Shown here: positions 33,809 to 41,881 of the stretch, piece after piece
Position numbering within the stretch: the stretch's first letter is position 1
Layout: each line of letters begins with the position of its first letter
Assembly (NCBI RefSeq): GCF_021343995.1
Contig: NZ_JAJTTE010000007.1
Coordinates: 111,545 to 175,544 of the forward strand
Source of the DNA: Pseudonocardia terrae
GTDB taxonomy: Bacteria > Actinomycetota > Actinomycetes > Mycobacteriales > Pseudonocardiaceae
DNA: 64,000 nt
Direction: 5' to 3'
Position numbers and translations under genes: made by a program
Notes under the pieces: generated by a model
The model's database searches: none
The model's input: the letters and a program-made list of their open reading frames with translations, nothing else
Told to the model about the DNA's origin: nothing

Positions 33809-34639
33809 GTGGGAGTGCTCGAAGGCAAGGTCGCGCTGGTCACCGGGGCGGCGCGGGGCCAGGGGCGGAGTCACGCCGTCCGGCTGGCCGAGGAGGGCGC
33901 GGACGTCATCGCGGTCGACATCTGCGCGCAGATCCCGTCGGTGGAGATCCCGATGGCGACCAAGGAGGACCTCGAGGAGACCGTTCGGTTGGTCGAGGCG
34001 TTGGACCGGCGGATCGTTGCGAGCGTGGCAGACGTGCGGGACGGAGTGGCGCTGCGTGAGGCCGTGAACGCGGGTGTGGCCGAGCTGGGTCGGCTCGACA
34101 TCGTGTGTGCCAACGCCGGCGTGTACGCACTGACGCTCGATGAGCCGACCGATCCGGTCGAGCGGCGGCAGTTCTGGCAGGACACCATCGACGTGAACCT
34201 GACCGGGGTGTGGAACACCGTCGATGCCGCGGCGCCGATCATGATCGAGGCGGGCAACGGCGGGGCGATCGTGTTGACCGCCTCCACGGCGGCGTCGAAG
34301 TCGGCGGCGAACCGCAGCCTGGCGATGGACGCCTACACCGCGGCCAAGCACGGTGTGGTCGGTCTGATGCGCAACTTCGCGGTGGATCTTGCGCCGCACA
34401 GCATCCGGGTGAACACGGTGCACCCGACCGGCGTGCACACGCCGATGGTGGAGAACGCGGTGGTCGAACGGTACATGGCGGAGAACTCCGGCTTCGCGAA
34501 GCTGGTGCTGAACTCGCTGCCGGTCGACGCCGTCGACCCGGTCGACATCAGCAACGCGATCGTCTACCTGGCCTCGGACGCCGGGCGCTACGTGACCGGT
34601 GTCCAGCTGCCGGTCGACGCGGGCTTCCTGGTCAAATGA
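33809..34639 (+). CDS. Mycofactocin-coupled SDR family oxidoreductase
   Basis: 276 residues from GTG 33809, chosen because GAGGAGGAGG lies just upstream and the protein then begins MGVLEGKVALVTGAARGQGR. GARGQGRSHAVRLAEEGADVIAVD, CANAGVYAL, and the active-site YTAAKHG with upstream Ser are intact. The inserted DICAQIP region and length match the mycofactocin-associated SDR group (carveol-dehydrogenase-like), which keep NAD tightly bound and need mycofactocin for reoxidation. No mycofactocin genes are in the window. It is controlled by the tandem operator upstream. Confidence 0.85.
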   Translation: MGVLEGKVALVTGAARGQGRSHAVRLAEEGADVIAVDICAQIPSVEIPMATKEDLEETVRLVEALDRRIVASVADVRDGVALREAVNAGVAELGRLDIVCANAGVYALTLDEPTDPVERRQFWQDTIDVNLTGVWNTVDAAAPIMIEAGNGGAIVLTASTAASKSAANRSLAMDAYTAAKHGVVGLMRNFAVDLAPHSIRVNTVHPTGVHTPMVENAVVERYMAENSGFAKLVLNSLPVDAVDPVDISNAIVYLASDAGRYVTGVQLPVDAGFLVK

Positions 34640-35360
34640 GCGGGACCGGGTGCGGGCAGCCTGCCCGCACCCGGCCGTCGCACTCCGCTGCGGGCACTCC
34701 TGGGTGGGAGGGGGCCGCGGCGGCGATGTCGAGCGCCCGGCGGACCGCAATGCGTCCCGCACCGAGGCGGACGGCGTTGGCCAGGTGCAGTCGGACGCCG
34801 GGCAGGTACCGGTGGGTGGGCGTGGCATCGCAGGCCATCGCGATCAGCTCCTTGAGCCGTCCCCGGACGGTCCCGCTCCGCCAGGGCAGGGCGCAGTAGG
34901 CGAAGAACGCCTGGTAGGCGTCGGGGGAGTGCTCGAGCAGGGCGTCCAGGAACCCCGGGATCTCGCGGTCGAAGTCCGCCCAGTAGGGGTCGTCGCCGTG
35001 CAGACGGGACCGCAGCCCGGCCCGCTCCTCGTCGATCGGCGCGGCCGGCGTCCCGCGCTCGCGCAGGATCGCCGAGAGGCGCCGGGTGCCTTCCATCAGG
35101 GTGTGGACGCCGAGGGCGGACACCAGGACGAGGGTCTCCTGGACCTGCTCGGGCGTCGCGCCCGCGTCGAGCGCCCGGCAGACGGCGTCGTCGATGCCGG
35201 CGGGATCGAGGGTGCAGACCGAGGCGTGGACGGCGAGTCGGATCAGCGCGGCCGAGAGGCCGTCGAGGTCGGGTCCGTCGGGAACCGGTTCCAGGAGCGT
35301 CTCGGCGGCCTCCCGCACCTCGGCGACGGTGACCAGGGTGCGTCGCAGTCGGGTGGTCAC
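34632..35360 (-). CDS. Carboxymuconolactone decarboxylase-like (AhpD-fold) protein
   Basis: 242 residues from GTG 35360, overlapping the synthetase stop (GTGA). Two CMD-like helical repeats are suggested: an N-terminal one (GLSAALIRLAVHASVCTLDPAGIDDAVCRAL, then GATPEQVQETLVLVSALGVH) and a C-terminal one (WRSGTVRGRLKELIAMACDA, THRYLPGVRLHLANAVRLGA). Duplicated CMD proteins often accompany beta-oxidation-type operons without a proven reaction; the redox CxxC of AhpD is not present. It ends inside the SDR gene on the other strand, an 8-base tail-to-tail overlap, and its last codons form a hairpin. Confidence 0.72.
   Translation of the reverse strand: MTTRLRRTLVTVAEVREAAETLLEPVPDGPDLDGLSAALIRLAVHASVCTLDPAGIDDAVCRALDAGATPEQVQETLVLVSALGVHTLMEGTRRLSAILRERGTPAAPIDEERAGLRSRLHGDDPYWADFDREIPGFLDALLEHSPDAYQAFFAYCALPWRSGTVRGRLKELIAMACDATPTHRYLPGVRLHLANAVRLGAGRIAVRRALDIAAAAPSHPGVPAAECDGRVRAGCPHPVPLI
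34646..34674. terminator. Hairpin between convergent SDR and CMD genes
   Basis: CCGGGTGCGGGCAG (34646-34659) and CTGCCCGCACCCGG (34661-34674) are perfect complements separated by one base. It lies 6 bp after the SDR stop on + and within the last codons of the minus-strand CMD gene, so it can terminate the SDR transcript while being coding on the other strand. Confidence 0.7.
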
Positions 35361-37039
35361 GAGGTGCTTCCCACCTCGGCGAGCGGTGCCGCCGGCGCGG
35401 CGACGCGCGCCCGCAGCTCGTTCTTGTTGATCTTCGTGGCGGATCGGGGCCACTCGTCCGCGGTCAGGAAATGGAAGGCCCGGGGCACCTTGTAGCGGGC
35501 GATGCGGCCCGTGCAGAAGTCCAGGAGCTCGGCCTCGGTGACGGTGTGCCCGACCTTGACCTCGACAAAGGCCACCGGGACCTCGTCGAGCCGGGCATCT
35601 GGGCGGCCCACCACCTCCACCCACTCCACGGCGGGGTGCCGAGCGACGAAGGACTCGATCTCGACGGCGGCGACGTTCTCCCCGCCGACCTTGAGCATGT
35701 CCTTGAGCCTGCCGTGGAAGGCGACCTGGGCCTCGGGGGTGAAGCTGTAGAGGTCGCCGGTGTGCAGCCAGCCGTCGGCGTCGAGCGCATCGGCGGTCTT
35801 CTCCGGGGCGCGGTAGTACCCCTCCATCACCGAGTAGCCGCGCAGCAGGATCTCGCCGATCACCCCCGGTCCGACGTCGGCTCCGGATTCCACGTCGATG
35901 ATCCGGATCTCCATGCCGGGGCAGGCCTTGCCCTGCGCGCGGGACCTCAGGTCGACGTCGTCCTCCCGGTCGCTGACCGCGTAGATTCCGGCGGCTTCGG
36001 TCATCCCGCAGGCGGCGACGAGCTCGCACCCGGGTAGCAGCGTCTGTACGCGCTCGAGCAGCACGCTGGGGCCGATGAGGAGCAGCGAGCGCAGTGCCGA
36101 CAGGGCTGCCGGGTCGAACTCCGGGTGGTCGAGCAGCGGCTGGACGAGGGCGGGGAACCAGGGGAACGCGACCGTCACGCGCTCACGGACGAGCAGTTCG
36201 AGCGCGCGCGTGGGGTCGAAGTGGACGTCGGTCACGAAGGTGCCGGCGGACCCGATGACCCCGAGGAACGGGGAGAGGGTGCCGATGTGGAACAGCGGGC
36301 CGGGGGACCAGGTCACGTCGTGGTCGCCGGTGCCGAAGCGGTGGCGCGCCCGGTCGACGGGGCCGCGGGTCATGGCCTCGTGGGTGAGCACGCAGCCCTT
36401 GGGGTTGGCGGTGGTGCCGGAGGTGTACATGATGGCGCCGACATCGCGGAGCCGGACCCGGGCGCGCAGCACGTCGACCTGCGCGGGATCCACGCCGTCG
36501 GCGAGGGCGTCGAACCGCGACCGGGGGAGGAAACCGGGGCTGGACTCGCCGGCGAGCAGGGCGGCGGCGCGCAGCCGTCGTGCCTCGGGAAGGTCGAGGG
36601 CGGTGGGGTCCGCGGCGGCGGCCAGCGACGGCAGCCCCTCGCGCAGGGCCCCCGCGAGGTCGCTGTGTTGGCCCTCGGCCGCCGTGGTCAGCAGCACGAC
36701 GACGTCCCCGTCGTCGATCACGTGGCCGAGCTCCGCGGCGCGGTGGCGGGCGTTGAGCGGCACGACCACCGCGCCGATCAGGCTCACCCCGAAGAACGCC
36801 TCGACGTACTCGACCCCGTTGGGGGCCAGCAGCGCGACGTGCTCGCCGGGCCGGACCCCGAGACCGAGCAGGCCACGGGCGACGCGGTGCGCCCCGGCCA
36901 GCAGGTCGGCGTAGCTGACCCGCGCGGTCGGGAGGACGAGGGCGGCCCGGTCGGGGTGTTCGGTGGCGGCGCGGACGAGCAGGTCGGCGATGGGGGATGC
37001 CTCCGTCCACCGCGCGGTGCGGTCGGGCGACGCTCTCAT
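35357..37039 (-). CDS. Class I acyl-CoA synthetase
   Basis: 560 residues from ATG 37039, preceded by AGGAGG. AMP-binding loop YTSGTTANPKGCVL at about 210, CGMTEAAGIY, GWLHTGDLYSFTPEAQVAFHG, GRLKDMLKVGGENVAAVEIE and the C-terminal catalytic Lys in PRSATKINKNELR are all present, so it should be active. It is divergent from the TetR gene (115-bp gap) and coupled to the CMD-like gene. Substrate likely a carboxylic acid from the neighbouring oxidation modules. Confidence 0.9.
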   Translation of the reverse strand: MRASPDRTARWTEASPIADLLVRAATEHPDRAALVLPTARVSYADLLAGAHRVARGLLGLGVRPGEHVALLAPNGVEYVEAFFGVSLIGAVVVPLNARHRAAELGHVIDDGDVVVLLTTAAEGQHSDLAGALREGLPSLAAAADPTALDLPEARRLRAAALLAGESSPGFLPRSRFDALADGVDPAQVDVLRARVRLRDVGAIMYTSGTTANPKGCVLTHEAMTRGPVDRARHRFGTGDHDVTWSPGPLFHIGTLSPFLGVIGSAGTFVTDVHFDPTRALELLVRERVTVAFPWFPALVQPLLDHPEFDPAALSALRSLLLIGPSVLLERVQTLLPGCELVAACGMTEAAGIYAVSDREDDVDLRSRAQGKACPGMEIRIIDVESGADVGPGVIGEILLRGYSVMEGYYRAPEKTADALDADGWLHTGDLYSFTPEAQVAFHGRLKDMLKVGGENVAAVEIESFVARHPAVEWVEVVGRPDARLDEVPVAFVEVKVGHTVTEAELLDFCTGRIARYKVPRAFHFLTADEWPRSATKINKNELRARVAAPAAPLAEVGSTS

Positions 37040-37154
37040 GGGTCCTCCTGAACTTCTCACACGCCGTCGTACGGGTGCACGAATTGTGGTCATTCTTCCA
37101 TTACTGCGGCAGCCGGGGAACATTTCCGGCAAACGCGGTGGTATCGTCCGCCAC

Positions 37155-37850
37155 ATGGCTTCTCCCACCCGGCGTCCACCGGAGTCCGCGGCGGGCAGCG
37201 GGTTGTCGAAGCGCAGGCGCAGCGCACAGATCGAGGGCAGCGCCACCTACCAGGCCAAGCGCAACGAGCTGCTGCAGATCGCCGGGGACGTCTTCAAGGA
37301 GAAGGGCTTCGAGGCGGCCACCCTGAACGACATCGCCGCCCGCTTCGGCACCGACCGCGCCGCGATCTACTACTACTTCGCGGGCAAGGAGGAGATCTTC
37401 CAGGAGGTCTTCCAGGCCACGGCGAAGAAGGTCCTCGACGAGAACCTCGCCGAGGCCGTCCGGATCTCCGGGCTGGAGATCAGCGCGCACGAGAAGCTCC
37501 GCATGTTGATCAGGCTGCAGATCACGTCGTACGAGGCGAACTACCCGTACGTCTACGTCTACATCCAGGAGGACATGGGCAAGGTCGCCTTCCAGTCCAC
37601 GCCGTGGGCGAAGGAGATGGTCCGTAAGACCCGTCGTTTCGAGGGAATCGTCACGGACATCATCGCGGAGGGCATCAAGAATGGCGAGTTCCGGTCGGAC
37701 CTGTCCGTTCCTCTGGTGGTTCGCACCCTTTTCGGAATGGTGAACTGGACGCATCGCTGGTTCAAGCCGGGGGACCGGAAATACACCGCCGAGCAGACTG
37801 TCGAGACGTTCTCGGCGATCTTCTTCGACGGGCTGCGCCACCAGGACTGA
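37155..37850 (+). CDS. TetR-family regulator
   Basis: 231 residues from ATG 37155. The helix-turn-helix follows a 30-residue basic lead: LLQIAGDVFKEKGFEAATL, NDIAARFGTDRAAIYYYF, AGKEEIFQEVF. The C-terminal ligand domain (TetR_C-type, with MVNWTHRWFKPGDRKYTAEQ) resembles KstR2/FadR-like actinobacterial regulators that sense acyl-CoA esters. It is divergent from an acyl-CoA synthetase and is the nearest candidate to bind the operators at 33733, 40066 and 40141. Confidence 0.9.
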   Translation: MASPTRRPPESAAGSGLSKRRRSAQIEGSATYQAKRNELLQIAGDVFKEKGFEAATLNDIAARFGTDRAAIYYYFAGKEEIFQEVFQATAKKVLDENLAEAVRISGLEISAHEKLRMLIRLQITSYEANYPYVYVYIQEDMGKVAFQSTPWAKEMVRKTRRFEGIVTDIIAEGIKNGEFRSDLSVPLVVRTLFGMVNWTHRWFKPGDRKYTAEQTVETFSAIFFDGLRHQD

Positions 37851-37881
37851 GCGGCGCAGCCCGGCCGGGGTCATCGCGGAC

Positions 37882-38649
37882 TCACCGTCCGGTCCACACC
37901 GGCTTGCGCTTCTCGGCGAACGCGGCGAGGCCTTCGAGCTGGTCCTTCGTGCCCGCGTAGGCCTCGATGGGCTCGTAGCGGGTGCCGAGCGCCTGCTCCA
38001 ACGACATGTCGAGGCCCCGCAGCGCGGCGTCCTTCGCGGCCTGGACGGCCAGCGGCGCGCAGGCCATGATCTTCGCGGCCCAGCGGTCCGCCGTGGCGGC
38101 GAGCTCGTCGACCGGGACGACCTCGTTGACCAGGCCGTACTGCTCGGCCTTGGTGACGGGGAGCCGGTCGCCGGTGAGGATCATGCCCATGGCGACGTGG
38201 TGGGGCAGTCTGCGCACGGCGCGGTGCAGGATCCCGGACTCGCCGATGATTCCGGCCTTGACCTCCGGGATGAAGAACTGGGCGTCGTCGGCCGCGACGA
38301 TCACGTCCGCGCACATCGCCAGCTCGAAGCCGCCGCCGATGACGTAGCCGTGCACGGCGGCGATCAGCGGCTTGCGCAGGACGTAGCGGGGCCCGCCGAC
38401 ACCGGTGAGGCCGCCGCCCAGGGCCATCCGCCCGTCGCGGTCGGTGCCGCCGGAGACGTCCGCGCCCGCGCAGAACGCCTTCCCGGGGGTGGCGTCGAGG
38501 ACGGCCACCCAGATGTCGGGGTCCGCGTCGATCTCGGTCCAGGCGGCGAGCAACTCGTCGTCCATGGCGGGGGAGATGGCGTTGAGCGCCTTGGGGTTGT
38601 CGAGCGTGACCCGGGCGACGTGGCCGTCCTTGGTGAACCCGATGCTCAT
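37882..38649 (-). CDS. Enoyl-CoA hydratase
   Basis: 255 residues from ATG 38649 (ATGA overlap). Both hydratase glutamates are present: HGYVIGGGFELAMCADVIVA and FFIPEVKAGIIG, with oxyanion-hole AFCAGADVSGG. This is the only crotonase in the window with a full canonical hydratase site, so a normal syn-hydration of an enoyl-CoA is expected. Last gene of a three-gene minus operon with another crotonase and an NTF2-fold protein. Confidence 0.88.
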   Translation of the reverse strand: MSIGFTKDGHVARVTLDNPKALNAISPAMDDELLAAWTEIDADPDIWVAVLDATPGKAFCAGADVSGGTDRDGRMALGGGLTGVGGPRYVLRKPLIAAVHGYVIGGGFELAMCADVIVAADDAQFFIPEVKAGIIGESGILHRAVRRLPHHVAMGMILTGDRLPVTKAEQYGLVNEVVPVDELAATADRWAAKIMACAPLAVQAAKDAALRGLDMSLEQALGTRYEPIEAYAGTKDQLEGLAAFAEKRKPVWTGR

Positions 38650-39497
38650 GTGCGTTCCTCCGGTGGTGTGCGGAACTCGGCGATGGCCGTCTTGAGGCCG
38701 ACCTCGCCGATCCATTCGCGCAGCTGCAGCACCGACGGGGACAGGTGCAGCAGCGCGTCCATCTCGGGCACCTGGGCGGCGGCGGTGCGCACGCCCATGG
38801 CGTCCATCGTGCGGTTGATCGAGAGCTTCTTGATGCGCAGGACGTCGGACGGGATCTTCGCCATCCGCGCGGCCAGTCCCTCGACGGTGGCCTGCACGCG
38901 GTCCGCGGGCACCGCCTGGTTGGCCCAGCCCCACTCGACGGCGGTGCGGCCGTCGATCGCGTTGCCCGGCAGGAAGGCGAGCTCCTTGGCGCGCTTCGGC
39001 CCGACCAGCGGGGCCCACAGCGGCGCGATGTAGCCGCCGCCGAGGGGAAGTGCGGGTTCGCCGATGCGGGCGTCCTCGGCGACGATCGTGAGGTCGCAGA
39101 ACACGCACAGTTGTGTCGCGCCGGCGATGCAGTACCCGTGCACGGCCGCGATCACCGGCTTCGGGTGGTCCCAGATCGCCAGGTAGCGGTCGATGTTGCG
39201 GGCCAGGCGCTCCCGGTCGGCGACCGGGTCAGCGGCCTTCGGCTTGCCGACCTGGTCGACGTCGTAGCCGGCGCAGAACCCCCTGCCCTCGCCGCGGATC
39301 CCGACGACGGGCCCGCCGGCGTCGGTCAGCCGGGCCAGCGCGTCGGAGAACTCGTCGAGCATGGCGTTGGACAGGGCGTTGGCCTTGTCAGGCCGGGCGA
39401 GCACGATCCAGGAGATCGGGCCTGCGTGCTCGACGCGGATGTCGCGGTACGTGGGTAGGTCGCGCTGAGCCGAGGGTTCGCTCGCGAGCTGGCTCAC
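38646..39497 (-). CDS. Crotonase-family protein lacking both hydratase glutamates
   Basis: 283 residues from GTG 39497 (GTGA overlap). The fold is shown by RGEGRGFCAGYDVDQVG and HGYCIAGATQLCVFCDLTIVAEDA. Gln and Ala/Leu stand where the two catalytic glutamates would be (GATQL; GEPALPLGGG), so it is not an ordinary hydratase. Hydrolase, isomerase or lyase activity on a CoA thioester is possible. It pairs with the canonical hydratase downstream. Confidence 0.83.
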   Translation of the reverse strand: MSQLASEPSAQRDLPTYRDIRVEHAGPISWIVLARPDKANALSNAMLDEFSDALARLTDAGGPVVGIRGEGRGFCAGYDVDQVGKPKAADPVADRERLARNIDRYLAIWDHPKPVIAAVHGYCIAGATQLCVFCDLTIVAEDARIGEPALPLGGGYIAPLWAPLVGPKRAKELAFLPGNAIDGRTAVEWGWANQAVPADRVQATVEGLAARMAKIPSDVLRIKKLSINRTMDAMGVRTAAAQVPEMDALLHLSPSVLQLREWIGEVGLKTAIAEFRTPPEERT

Positions 39498-39970
39498 GCG
39501 CGGCCGATCGGGATCTGCTGCTTGACGTGGAAGTCCACGACACCGGAGGCGCGCAGCTCGCGACGGGCGAACCGCCACTCGCCGTCGACCTTGACCAGCT
39601 CGTCGTGGTACTGGCCAAAGAAGTGTCCGTCCGGGCGGTCCTTCGTGTACTTGTGCCAGGCGTAGAGCACCGAACGCACCGTGGCCGTGCTCAAGTCGTC
39701 GCCGAAGTCCACGACGATGTTCGAGACGTGGTGGCTGGTGGCGGCGAAGAAGCTGCCGATCCCCGAGAGCGTCTCCCGGTAGGCGGCGCGGCCCTCGGCG
39801 CCGAAGTTCGGCCCGTACGCCACGTAGCAGTCCTCGGTGAACAGCGCCGCGATCTCGTCGGGGTGGTTCATGTCGAGGTGGAATGCGTAGTCGAACAGCA
39901 GGCGGTGGACCTTCTCGGTCTCGACCAGCTCGGCGACGAGCGCTTCGCTGGACTTCTGCGTGGTCGTCAC
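39494..39970 (-). CDS. NTF2-fold (SnoaL-like) protein
   Basis: 158 residues from GTG 39970, with GGAGGG upstream. Typical cone-fold features: N-terminal helices KVHRLLFDYAFHLDMNHPDEIAALF, then TEDCYVAYGPNFGAEGRAAY, HHVSNIVVDFGD and GQYHDELVKVDGEWRFARREL. Members include ring-dioxygenase beta subunits, epoxide hydrolases, ketosteroid isomerases and dehydratases; the His-Asp pair cannot be assigned to one of these. First gene of the minus operon, driven from a promoter that carries the palindrome at 40066. Confidence 0.78.
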   Translation of the reverse strand: MTTTQKSSEALVAELVETEKVHRLLFDYAFHLDMNHPDEIAALFTEDCYVAYGPNFGAEGRAAYRETLSGIGSFFAATSHHVSNIVVDFGDDLSTATVRSVLYAWHKYTKDRPDGHFFGQYHDELVKVDGEWRFARRELRASGVVDFHVKQQIPIGRA

Positions 39971-40065
39971 AGGGGACCCTCCGGATCTCGTGCGGGAGGG
40001 GCATGCGTGGGCGTCCCCGGACGCCTCCTGGCCGCCACCTCCCTGTGCGCGGTCGGCAGCCACCG

Positions 40066-40085
40066 TATCTACATCGATGTAAACG
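40066..40085. promoter_or_regulatory. Operator B facing the minus operon
   Basis: TATCTACATCGATGTAAACG with a perfect 12-base palindrome TACATCGATGTA (40070-40081). Its reverse complement begins CGTTTACATCGATGTAG, matching the GTTTAC-type repeats at 33733, 33752 and 40160. It is 96 bp upstream of the NTF2-fold gene. Confidence 0.65.
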
Positions 40086-40140
40086 CGCAATGAGTGTCGG
40101 GCGGCTGATCTCGGGCTGACGACCCGGCCGGACGATCGAG

Positions 40141-40179
40141 AGTTACGAGAGCGTTGACAGTTTACGTCGGTGTAGATAG
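40141..40179. promoter_or_regulatory. Tandem operator (C1 and C2) before the flavin reductase operon
   Basis: AGTTACGAGAGCGTTGACA (40141-40159) and GTTTACGTCGGTGTAGATAG (40160-40179) correspond to A1 and A2 before the SDR at 33809 in order, spacing and distance to the start. The leader after it (AGGCATCACCTCG, GGGGAGGAG) is also nearly identical. Confidence 0.68.
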
Positions 40180-40231
40180 CTTCGGTCCCGTCGTCGAGCG
40201 ACGAGGCATCACCTCGAAGGGGAGGAGCCGC

Positions 40232-40729
40232 ATGATCGAGCTCGAGAAGGTGACCGGGGACCCCGCCCGGCTGCGGCAGGTCTACGGGTGTTTCCCCAGC
40301 GGTGTCACCGCCGTCTGTGCGTTGGACGACGGCCTGCCCGTGGGCATGGCCGCCAGTTCCTTCACGTGCGTGTCGTTGGACCCGGCCCTGGTGTCGGTGT
40401 GCGTGCAGAACACCTCGACCACCTGGCCACAGCTGCGTGACCTCCCGCGGTTGGGGATCAGCGTGCTGGGCCAGGACCAGCGCGGCGCCGCCGGGCAGCT
40501 CGCGGCCAAGGACGGGGACCGCTTCGCGGGCCTCGAGTGGACCGAGACCCCGGAGGGGGGCCTGCTCATGCACGGCGCCGTCGCGTGGCTGGACTGTTCC
40601 GTGTACGCGGAGGTCCCGGCGGGCGACCACGCCGTGGTGCTGCTTGCCGTGCACGGGATGCGCGCCGAGCCGGGCGCTGCACCGCTGGTGTTCCACGGCA
40701 GCCGGTTCCGGCAGCTCGTGGCGGTGTGA
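40232..40729 (+). CDS. Flavin reductase (HpaC/NTAB-type)
   Basis: 165 residues from ATG 40232, GGGGAGGA upstream. The flavin reductase fold is recognised by YGCFPSGVTAVCA, GMAASSFTCVSLDPALVSVCVQ, ISVLGQDQRGAAGQLAAKDGDRF and DHAVVLLAVHGM near the flavin-binding C-terminus. It reduces free FMN or FAD with NAD(P)H to supply two-component monooxygenases, here the two LLM proteins encoded downstream. One base separates it from the RibB-like gene. Confidence 0.9.
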   Translation: MIELEKVTGDPARLRQVYGCFPSGVTAVCALDDGLPVGMAASSFTCVSLDPALVSVCVQNTSTTWPQLRDLPRLGISVLGQDQRGAAGQLAAKDGDRFAGLEWTETPEGGLLMHGAVAWLDCSVYAEVPAGDHAVVLLAVHGMRAEPGAAPLVFHGSRFRQLVAV

Positions 40730-40730
40730 G

Positions 40731-41843
40731 ATGGACACCATCGAGCAGGCCCTGGCCGAGATCGCCGCGGGTCGCCCGGTCGTCGTCGTGGACGGCGAGG
40801 ACCGGGAGAACGAGGGCGACCTGATCGTCGCCGCGGACCTGGTCGACACCGCGACCATGGCGTTCGTGGTGCGCCACACTTCGGGATTCGTGTGCGTCGC
40901 GCTGCCCGAGCAGGACTGCGAGCGGCTGGACCTGCCGCCCCTGCACCACACCAACGCCGACGGTTTCGGCACCGCGTACCGGGTCACGGTCGACGCGGCG
41001 GACGGGGTCTCGACCGGGATCTCGGCGCGCGACCGGGCCCGCACCGCTCGGGTTCTCGCCTCGCGGGCTTCGACGTCCCGCGACCTCGTCCGGCCGGGGC
41101 ATGTCGTGCCCCTTGCGGCCCGGCCGGGTGGAGTGCTCGAGCGGACCGGGCACACCGAGGCCGCGGTGGACCTCGCCCGCCTCGCGGGGCTGCGTCCCGC
41201 GGGCGTGCTCTGCGAGATCGTCAGCACCCGGGAGCCGGGTCGCATGGCGCGGCGTCCGGAGCTGCTGGACTTCGCCGCCGAGCACGGCCTCGTCATGATC
41301 ACGATCGAGGACCTCGCGACGTACCGCAGGCGCCGGGAGACCCGGGTCGAGCGGGTCACCGCGGCTCGCCTGCCGACCGTGAGCGGGACGGTCCGCGCCG
41401 TGGGGTACCGCGGTGTCCCGGACGGTGGCGAGCACCTCGCACTGGTCGCAGGGGAGGTCGCCGCGGCGGCGGACGTCCCCGTGCACGTTCACGTCGAATG
41501 CCTGCCGGGCGACGTGTTCGGGTCCGTGCGCTGCGGCTGCGCGCGCAGGCTCGACGCCGCGATGCGCGAGGTGGCGGTGACGCGCTGCGGAGTGATCGTC
41601 TACCTGCGCTCCGGTGCGGACCCGCACCGCACGCTACGCGAACAGGGCGCCTGTATCGGCAGGTTGGAGGCGCTCTGCGGCCCCCTGGACCCCGCGCTGG
41701 TGGCGGCGGTCCTCGACGACCTGGGTGTCCGGTCGATCCGGCACCTGCACAATCCCGCACCGGTCCGAGCGGCCCTGGGAGGCCTGCTCGGCGAGACGGT
41801 CCGGATCGGCCGTCCGGGCACGCCGTCCGGCGAGGTCGCCTGA
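40731..41843 (+). CDS. RibB (DHBP synthase)-RibA-like bifunctional protein with degenerate RibA half
   Basis: 370 residues from ATG 40731. The N-terminal half is a full DHBP synthase: VVVVDGEDRENEGDLIVAAD (acidic catalytic loop), FVVRHTSGFVCVAL, STGISARDRARTARVLA, RPGHVVPLAARPGGVLERTGHTEAAVDLARLAG. The C-terminal half resembles GTP cyclohydrolase II and keeps the zinc cysteines (ECLPGDVFGSVRCGCARRLD), but the region that should read GHEGRGIGL and RDYGxGAQIL is absent; it reads YLRSGADPHRTLREQGACIG. The protein should make the four-carbon riboflavin precursor and probably not open GTP. Its place in a flavin monooxygenase operon suggests dedicated flavin supply. Confidence 0.85.
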   Translation: MDTIEQALAEIAAGRPVVVVDGEDRENEGDLIVAADLVDTATMAFVVRHTSGFVCVALPEQDCERLDLPPLHHTNADGFGTAYRVTVDAADGVSTGISARDRARTARVLASRASTSRDLVRPGHVVPLAARPGGVLERTGHTEAAVDLARLAGLRPAGVLCEIVSTREPGRMARRPELLDFAAEHGLVMITIEDLATYRRRRETRVERVTAARLPTVSGTVRAVGYRGVPDGGEHLALVAGEVAAAADVPVHVHVECLPGDVFGSVRCGCARRLDAAMREVAVTRCGVIVYLRSGADPHRTLREQGACIGRLEALCGPLDPALVAAVLDDLGVRSIRHLHNPAPVRAALGGLLGETVRIGRPGTPSGEVA

Positions 41844-41881
41844 CACCTGCACCGGAGAAGACCACCGAGGAGACGGCTCTT

